Made by a program: the position numbers and the translations under genes
The notes under the pieces: model-generated
What the model was told of the DNA's origin: nothing
The model's input: only the letters and a program-made list of their open reading frames with translations
Databases searched by the model: none
Shown: positions 57,201-64,000 of the stretch, in pieces
How the letters are laid out: the number at the start of each line of letters is the position of its first letter
Position numbering within the stretch: the stretch's first letter is position 1
From: Helichrysum umbraculigerum
Lineage: Eukaryota > Streptophyta > Magnoliopsida > Asterales > Asteraceae
NCBI GenBank assembly: GCA_949592205.1
Contig: CATIUR010000006.1
Location: 8,387,001 to 8,451,000, forward strand
Direction of reading: 5' to 3'
Length of the DNA stretch: 64,000 bases

Positions 57201-58405
57201 TACTGTAGCATTGGTATCCTAATTTTTTTATAAACCTGTAGCACAAACAAAGAATGTAACTATATTTTTCATAAGGAACTTACACTTAATTTATGAAATG
57301 GCCCTTTAGCAGCTGTTACGTCTACCTTCTACATGGCTCTACTCATGTTGATGTTTAAATCTAGGGAGCCATTTAATCATTCTATTTGACTCGGTATCAT
57401 CGGTTTGTAAAGTTGATGCTATCTTTAACATCATCATCATCAATAAAAGTTTGTTAGCATCAAATGCATTTCCAATCAAATGATACGCCGTAATAAATTT
57501 AACATATTTTTAAGTATTTAATCACCATTATAAATATCACTAGTAAGTGTAATCACATCTAAGATTTACTTATAACTTAATGTTCTCGAGTAAATGAAGT
57601 GTGTGTTTATCTTATTTGTGTTTATCGTTTATCTATTCTAGACAGTTACCCATAAGGCCATAATTACATGTATTTATCTTATTTGTATTTTTGGTTTAAG
57701 GGTTTTTTTTTTTTTTTTTTTTTTTTATTTAATTCACAATTTAAGGTCTATATCTAGTTACTTGCCAAATACATCTTTTTAACTATCAGTTTCAACTATC
57801 GGTCTCTACTATAAGCCTATAAGCTTTTAGGTCTAGCTATCAGCTAGTTTTGTCAAGCACACCCACCCGTAAATAAAACTAAGTAGATGAAGAGTGTTAC
57901 ATGAAAATATTAGTAGTTCACGTACTTAGAAAAGTTCATTATTATATTTTTATTGTATGTATGTATTTCATCATCAAAGGTTTTGGTTGTAACCCTACAA
58001 AGTACAAAGTACAACCTTAGTAAGTGATACATTATTGTTCTCCAACTTCGGATTTGAAGAAAACAACTAAACACTGTATGACGCTAAACAACACGTTGTT
58101 TTGACTTATCGTACTTGTGGATTTGTCAACGTGTTTTTTAAAGATAAAAATTAAATGACACATTCAAGAAGACTTTAAAATAACTAAACGTTAGCTCATC
58201 AAGAATTGACCATCTTTTACAAATTTTATTTCTTAAGTCTTTATATTAGAAGAGAGGAGAAAACATTGCCACGTATGGTTTAAAATCAAATTTTTTTATC
58301 GTTGGACCACGTGCAGGCTTTATTTTTCAAAAAGGAGGGTATTTTTAATACGAAAACAAAAGTATTGCTTGCAAATAGGTGTAGTTTCATATCTATAAAA
58401 GTTTG
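57200..58405. other. AT-rich intergenic DNA
   Basis: No gene or element recognised. T-tract at about 57702-57726. Confidence 0.6.
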
Positions 58406-58413
58406 GGTAAGGT

Positions 58414-58599
58414 CAGGGCGGGAGCTAGGAAATTCGGATGGAGGGGGCGACATTTTTTTTTTTTTATTTCTCCTATAGTTTCGTGGAGGTGAAAATTTTA
58501 AAATGTCATTATTACTTTAAAAAATTCAATTTTTTGCCTACTTTATAATATCTTGTGGGGGCGGCTGCCTACACTGCCTCTGCCCTGTCTCCGCCCCTA
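58414..58599. mobile_element. hAT-type MITE, 186 bp, 8-bp target duplication
   Basis: Flanked by perfect GGTAAGGT (58406-58413 and 58600-58607). Ends CAGGGCGGGAGCTAGG and GTCTCCGCCCCTA, imperfect inverted repeats of the common plant CAGGGGCGGAG type. No coding capacity. Confidence 0.85.
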
Positions 58600-58607
58600 G
58601 GTAAGGT

Positions 58608-59104
58608 GCCGATGGACACTACAGTTTAAGGGGAGGAGGAGCATGCGATCTTAACCGTTGATTCCGTGATCAAAGACCCATATTTGTTGCATGTAACAAT
58701 TGCATTTTACAAAAAATATGATTGTTACAAATCCGAGTAATTGACCACAAATCAACAGCTGAGATCTCTTTCCCTACCCTCCAAATGATCACCCACCTAA
58801 AAGGTTAAATCAAACTCACATTTACTACAAAAACCAAATCTTTCATGCGCACCAATGTTTTATATATTTTTCTCATTGCATTTCATTAAATATCATGAAC
58901 AAATAAGACAAACTTGTACAAGGAGAAGAGACAATAAAACATGATTCATTGATAAAATGATAAACCATTTGCTATACAATTCCAAAAAGGGAATGATACA
59001 CATTGGTCCGTGTGTTTTGTACTACCTTTGTAAACTAACTCACCCAAGTGTATCAAATACCATAATTACAAAAAAAAAAAAAAAAACCATAACAAAAAAA
59101 TCCA
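58608..59104. other. Intergenic DNA with a possible foldback
   Basis: GGGAGGAGGAGC...AACCGTTGATT (58632-58664) is loosely inverted in AATCAACAGCTGAGATCTC...CCTACCCTCC (58751-58787), suggesting a small TIR element. Otherwise AT-rich, 3' flank of the minus-strand gene. Confidence 0.35.
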
Positions 59105-59464
59105 CTAAATATCAAGCTTATCATCTAAAGAAACCGAAGAGTTCTTTATAAATTCTAAGCAATCCGCAATAGCTTCCGCGTAAAACGAATTCGATCTTCC
59201 AAACGATCTTGGTCTACAAATGTTGTTTTGATCAACATTCATCGAGCTTCTTGGACTACTCCAATCTCTTACCTTGTTACATCTCTTTGACGCACTTTTC
59301 GCATATGAAGAAGTCGAATATAATCTCCATGATCTTAGAATCATCTTGAATAAATTAAACAATTTTGTACGTAGTCGTCTAACGAATAATCTTTTCGAGT
59401 TAAGCCGAAAACCTCTTGTCCTATGATGTGTTCGACAAATGGTGGTGTAATTCATATGACCCAT
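59105..59464 (-). CDS. Small conserved plant protein (SNSFYAEAIADCLEFIK family), 119 aa
   Basis: Single-exon gene, ATG at 59464, stop at 59105. The N-terminal half is strongly basic (RLNSKRLFVRRLRTKLFNLF). It then has a Ser/Arg-rich middle and the conserved C-terminal block SNSFYAEAIADCLEFIKNSS. I recognise this block from short plant proteins, some of which are labelled josephin-like in annotations although no catalytic josephin domain is visible here. Function unknown. A TATA box sits 77 bp upstream of the ATG, and the sequence between them suits a short leader, supporting a real gene. Confidence 0.75.
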   Translation of the reverse strand: MGHMNYTTICRTHHRTRGFRLNSKRLFVRRLRTKLFNLFKMILRSWRLYSTSSYAKSASKRCNKVRDWSSPRSSMNVDQNNICRPRSFGRSNSFYAEAIADCLEFIKNSSVSLDDKLDI

Positions 59465-59540
59465 TTGAATTTTGTGTTTCTTTGAGGGAGAATATTGTAA
59501 AGGAACAGGAACAACTAGTTGGTTTGTGTTTTGTGATTGT

Positions 59541-59550
59541 TTATATAGAG
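59541..59550 (-). promoter_or_regulatory. TATA box of the 119-aa protein gene
   Basis: The minus strand reads CTCTATATAAACAATC, 77 bp before the ATG, giving an expected leader of about 45-50 nt. Confidence 0.7.
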
Positions 59551-61063
59551 ATTGAAATCAGGGGTGAAATTTGGCTTTTGTTAAAGTTGAAGGTTCAAGT
59601 GCAAATATTTGTTGTATAAGATGATATTTATCGGCTGAATAATCTTGAGAGGTGGGACGGAAATTAAAAAATGTTGACTTTTAAATATTTTGAGTTTTGG
59701 GACGGTGAAGTTTGTTTTTTATATTTCTCGAAAGGATGCTAAATCAAATTTTTTTTATAAATCTATCATGATTATGCATTGAAAACTTGTACTATATAAA
59801 TAAAATTACAAAATTTTGGTGAATTTATCAAAATATTATGGTGGATATATCAATACTCTTCTCAAAATGTATATAACGAATATAATAAAAAAAAATAAAG
59901 GGTAAGGATTTGAGGGCCAGTTGCATTTTAAGTGGAAGGAGGTCAGACGATTTTAGAACATTGCATTTTACGTTGACACTACATTTCACGTAAAGTTAAC
60001 GGCTGAGATCATTGCCCCCACTCCCTTCAAAACGCAGCTGACTCGTATCTGTAAAAGATAAGTAGGATGACGATAACTTGATTTATTTTACTATGTGAGC
60101 CCACGTACTTGATTGATGGATCATTTTGTTTGGCTATCTAATAAAAAAAAAGTGTGCTTTTGTATTCATTATTAAAAGGAACTTTTACATGTACCGTGAT
60201 TATATTGGATTACTTTGAATCTAATTTATTTTCTTTCCCAACTTTATATTTCTTTAATTAAAGGTATAGTTGATGAAAAAACATCCTCCCATTTAACTTA
60301 CATTTGAATATTTTTTCGATAATAAGCTAAGTAAAGAATCTTTTGTTTGAAGATATTAATACGTGTAGCATTTGGCATCGCTCAATAGTGACTATAATAA
60401 AATATAATATATAGGTAAACAACAAAATATCAAACAAATATATTCTCCCTTTCTTCGGACAAAAAAGTTCATTAGTTTATTATTATCTAGTTGAATTAAG
60501 ATGTGTGTACATGACATCTTTATAACATCAATAAAAGATGTGTGTATATGATAGATGGGTGGGGTTCAAATGAGAATGACATTTTAAGTGAGAATGAGAG
60601 AACCAATCAGAGTGCTCCATTTTATTTAGGGGTGGAAGGGTATTATGGTCATCCTACATTATATTTGATTCTAATTAAATAAATACTAAAAATCAAAAAA
60701 TTAGAGAATATAGATACATCTGCAGAATACATACGTATACACATACATCAACGTACAGAGCACAAATCGCACGGGTTTCTCTCAAATCGATCGCGGAAAA
60801 ACATCAAATCGAAGGTAAACATTACGCTAATTCTACTTGATATTCTTCAATTAACGAAACGAACGATCGATTTCTGATCATTCGATTAGGTTTTATATAA
60901 ACACGATTTTATGCGATCCTATTTTGCGCGATTTGAACGTCATTAATTTACGATTTGATTAACGAAACTGCAATTACAATATGATTTTCGTTGATTCACC
61001 GATTAAATTTTTTAAATAATGCATAATCAGTGTACACGCAAAAAATCATACGATGATCATCAA
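59551..61063. other. Intergenic DNA, with a possible TIR and exon-like start near 60.6-60.8 kb
   Basis: Mostly AT-rich. GGGGTTCAAATGAGAATGAC (60562) resembles termini of Mutator-like elements, but no inverted partner was found. CATCAAATCGAAG|GTAAACA (60813) looks like the end of a first exon or leader followed by a 5' splice site. Confidence 0.3.
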
Positions 61064-63510
61064 AGTATGTGTTACTAACATATGTGCTACTAGTAGCGTT
61101 TCAATGCCTGTGATCTATGTGTTTCGTTATTACTTGTCAAAAGAACTTGAAAAAAAGTTCCAGATGATAACTTTTTGAAATTTAAGTAACACATGTGTTA
61201 CTAACATATGTGTTAGTAGTTGTGTTAGAGTATATGTGATGTTTCGTAGTTAGTTGATAGATCCACAAAAAAAAACTTGAAAATAAAAATAAAAATTCCA
61301 GCTGTTGATTTTTAAAAATTAAGTAACACATATGTTAGTCAATAGTAACACATTACTAACATATATGCTAGTAGTAGTGTTACTAACATATATGCTAGTT
61401 TTAGTGTTACAGTATCTGTGCTCTATCTGTTTGGTTGTTAGTTGACTAAATGGTAACACATGTCGTAAATGCCGGTGTTACTTGCTGCTGGTAAGGCAAG
61501 TCTTAGTTATTGAATTTTTTATGTCGTAAAGTCTGTGTTACTAACATATATGGTAGTAATAGCATAACAGTATCTGTGGTCTATCTGTTTCGTTGTTAAT
61601 TGCCATTGTATCTTGGAACAAGGTTGCTTGTACTGTATAATAAATGTGATTGTTTATGGGACGCTCGCCAGGTGTTTGATCAAATGCCTGATAGAAATGT
61701 GGTTTCTTGGACGGCCATGATGTCGGCCTATTCGAATAGAGCATATGGTTCTGAAGCCTTGGATCTTCTTGTGAAGATGTTAAGATCAGGTATACATGTA
61801 TATGATCTATTTTACGAGAACTCGAATTGTCAATCTAGGAATGTGGTTGAGCTCATATAAGCATGACTTAATTACAGTAAAGAGTAACTAGTATATATGC
61901 GTAATTATATTTATTTACAGACTATTAGATTTATAAATTTTATAACTATTCTATAACACCTATCGTGTCTATATTCACATGGTTTACACTTGTTACTTAT
62001 CATGATATCAAATTTTATATTAGCATTAGGTAACAGCAAATTTCTTGCACAAACTAGTTCGTCATATTGTGTGTTTACTAAAATGTCTATGTTTTTTTAG
62101 GTAGTGAGCCAAACGAGTACACATTTGTAACCGTGCTCACTTGTTGCACTGGAATTTGAGGGCTTGAGACAACACATGTGTTAGCAGTTGACTAACACAT
62201 GTGTTAGCAGTTGATTAACACATGTGTTAGTCATTGGCTAACACATGTGTTAACGGTTATAAAAAAAATCTTATATTTCTGCAAAATCTTTTACAGGATC
62301 AATGGTTACACCAAAAAAACGTGATAGGCGTTCAAAATGAGATTGAAAAGCCGGGTGGGACTACACTATGAATACCTGAAGTGCTAGAGGATGTAAAGCC
62401 ATATGTTGGAGAAGCAGGCCATAATAGTTGGTCGTGTGACAGAAAGAAGGCAGAGGCAAAAAACATAAGCAGAAGCAAAAGAGAGGGAGAAAGCGGAAGC
62501 AAAGGCGAGAAAGATAGCAGAAGAGCAAGCTAATAAAAAATAGACAGTGGTGGTCTCCGTATTAACTAACACATGTGATACACGTTTAGTATCACATGTG
62601 TTACTAGATGATATAAACTTGATTAGATTTAATGTTGATTTACATTTCAATTTCATTTTTGAAACTACCTATTGAATACTATTTTTGGCATACAATTGAT
62701 TCTGTTTTTAGAGAAGATATCTGATTTCTAACACATATACTTATGGTTGATAACACATTTATTATTTTTTGTTAACACATGTGTTACTCAAAACTTGTTG
62801 ATGGTTCAGTATCATGTATTACTTAATACTTGTTTGACAAATATGCATAAAGTTGATAACACTTGTGTTAATAGTTTATTAACACATGTGTTACAGATTC
62901 GGTAACACTTGTGTTAATGATTCAGTAACACATGTATTACCGAAGCAAAAGGATCAAGTAAATGCTACAAGTAATGAATTATTTTAATCTTTCTTCCAAG
63001 TCATTGTAAAAAATTATATAGTTATTACCAACACATGTATTCCTAATTATTAATACACATGATACTGGATACCAACATATGTATTACTAGCTAATAGGTG
63101 CATTTTATTTTTTAATGTGATATTTGTTAATAACACATGTGTTAGTAACCAGTATCACATGTGTTACTTCAGTATCACATGTGTTAGCAGTTGGTAACAC
63201 ATGTGTTAACACAAGTGTTAGTGGCTGATAAAGCAAATGTTAGTGATAAGAATAACAAGTGCCAGTGATAGCTAACACAACTGTTAGTATTATCTAACAC
63301 ATGTGTTAGAGGCAGCTAGCACAAGTGGTAGTGTTAAGAAAAACAAGTGGTAGCGGTAAAACATGTGTTTGTGGCTGGTAAAGCAAGTGTTAGTGGTAAG
63401 AATAACAAGTGTTAGTGATAGCTAACACAACTGTTAGTGTTATCTAATATATGTGTTAGCGACAGCTAGCACAAGTGTTAGTGGTAGGAAACACAAGTGT
63501 TAGTGGTAAC
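61064..63510. repeat. Large array of the 14-bp palindrome TAACACATGTGTTA
   Basis: Dozens of exact or near copies of TAACACATGTGTTA (perfect palindrome, CACATGTG core). At 62170-62250 four copies lie exactly 23 bp apart; a similar 23-bp rhythm recurs at 62860-62940, and irregular 20-23-bp spacing at 63130-63220. The right part degrades to AACACAAGTGTTAGTGGTAR units. The PPR fragment sits within it. Confidence 0.9.
61603..62159 (+). pseudogene. PPR protein gene fragment with an intron-like gap
   Basis: 61603-61789 encodes PLYLGTRLLVLYNKCDCLWD, then ARQVFDQMPDRNVVSWTAMM and EALDLLVKM, typical of PLS-type pentatricopeptide repeat proteins that bind organelle RNA. The repeat continues at 62101 (SEPNEYTFVTVLTCCTG) until TGA at 62157-62159. 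Between them, 61790-62100 begins GTATAC and ends TTTTTTTAG; removing it restores the repeat in frame. Such genes are usually intronless and several hundred residues long, so this is a small fragment. It is embedded in a palindrome-rich repeat, which suggests capture by a transposable element. Confidence 0.7.
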
Positions 63511-63519
63511 TACCACAAA

Positions 63520-64000
63520 TATAACACCCTTCATTTCAGAACTGTTTTTTTTTTTTTTTTAAATACCGGAAGCGAAAGTCCAACAAACATTATTAATTAT
63601 ACATTATATAATACTCATATTAGTCAATCTACTTCAAAACATAATTTATCATTTTGGGTGTTACATAATTTAAAAGACGACAATGATTTTATAAAATCAA
63701 AGATCAGAGTAAACATCGGGTCATCAAACATCCCATCCAGTCAGCTGCTCCTTGCTCATCCCATAATCTAATCATATCCTGCAAGGAGTGGTAAGGTGGG
63801 GGATTAGCTCAACGCTAAGTGAATGAACTAATAACCATCAACACAGCTTAGCCTAACAAATATGTTTACAACTAAGCATAGCATACTAAACGAGTTTACA
63901 GCAACAGCATCGTAAACACACAATTAATTGTTTACAGCATAAAGCATCGCAAACACACAATCATTTGTTTACAGCATAAAGCATCGCAAACAAATATCGT
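63520..64000 (-). mobile_element. Start of another LTR of the chromovirus family (cut by window end)
   Basis: Begins TATAACACCCTTCATT, matching the inverted 3' end of the LTRs at 14478 and 21081 (TATAACGCCCCTCATT). GGGGGATTAGCTCAACGCTAAGTGAATGAA at 63801 also has a counterpart there. It shows the same TA end. Ends in about three 37-bp tandem units (63900-64000; CAGCATAAAGCATCGCAAAC). Confidence 0.65.

Noticed and set aside
62330..62543. Plus-strand coiled-coil-like stretch (EREKAEAKARKIAEEQANKK) as a gene
   Set aside because: Only about 24 codons open, with no start codon or neighbouring exons identified; could be a captured fragment but unsupported.
62384..62656. 90-codon minus-strand frame in the palindrome region
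   Set aside because: Antisense to an Ala/Glu/Lys-rich repeat (GCAGAAGCAAAAG); the Cys/Leu/Ala-rich translation is a shadow of it.
60562..63510. A complete Mutator-like element that captured the PPR fragment
   Set aside because: One possible terminus (60562) is seen, but no inverted partner, target duplication or transposase was found.

Overview
This window is nuclear DNA of a flowering plant. The daisy family (Asteraceae) is most likely, judged from the style of the copia Gag, accessory ORF and gypsy pol sequences; this is inference, not a database match. Roughly two thirds is nested transposable-element DNA (1 to about 43.5 kb). The last third (44.7-64 kb) is gene-bearing and rich in small DNA transposons.

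Layout. 1-9.4 kb: minus-strand gypsy debris. A PR-RT-RNaseH fragment of a Tekay-like chromovirus (1-1293) abuts a candidate Athila-type LTR (about 1388-3793). Then come the Athila 3' noncoding region, a Pro-rich ORF (5685-6302) and a frame-broken Athila pol (6518-9253). 9.4-12.0 kb: a 2.6-kb LTR with its primer-binding site. 12.0-13.6 kb: AT-rich unassigned repeat with a TATA-like site. 13,638-33,278: a young Ty1/copia element (minus strand, 528-bp LTRs with one mismatch seen, TSD TATAA). It carries gag, pol and a third ORF, and that third ORF is split by a young, apparently intact chromovirus (14,478-22,932, plus strand, TSD ATTGG, one 1.5-kaa Gag-Pol). 34,838-43,545: three solo LTRs nested inside one another, each with a recognisable 5-bp target duplication.

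44.7-58.6 kb: a TIR element, a Mutator-type MITE (9-bp TSD) and a Tourist-type MITE (TTA TSD) lie upstream of a nine-exon TRAPPC11 gene (46,590-56,083). The predicted protein is 1,183 aa and the exon lengths sum to a whole number of codons. Two of its eight introns use GC-AG splice sites. 59.1-59.5 kb: a small conserved plant gene on the minus strand with a TATA box. 61.0-63.5 kb: a large array of the palindrome TAACACATGTGTTA surrounding a PPR gene fragment. From 63,520: the start of another LTR of the intact chromovirus's family.

Main pattern. Unrelated retroelements here each carry their own array of short CpG-containing palindromes at 20-34-bp spacing in LTR or leader DNA. Examples are GGCCGT-GT-ACGGCC in Athila, GCGACGT...ACGTCGC in the long-LTR gypsy, AGCCGATCGGCT in a related solo LTR, ACCCGGCGGGT/AAGCCGGCGGCTT in the chromovirus, and four 23-bp TGCGACA...TGTCGCA palindromes just upstream of the copia TATA box. 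The copia motif recurs before gag and before the third ORF. I know of no description of this as a general LTR feature; it is the most interesting thing I see. A second is the copia gag/pol junction: two in-frame stops lie inside a 54-nt GT-AG segment whose length is a multiple of three.
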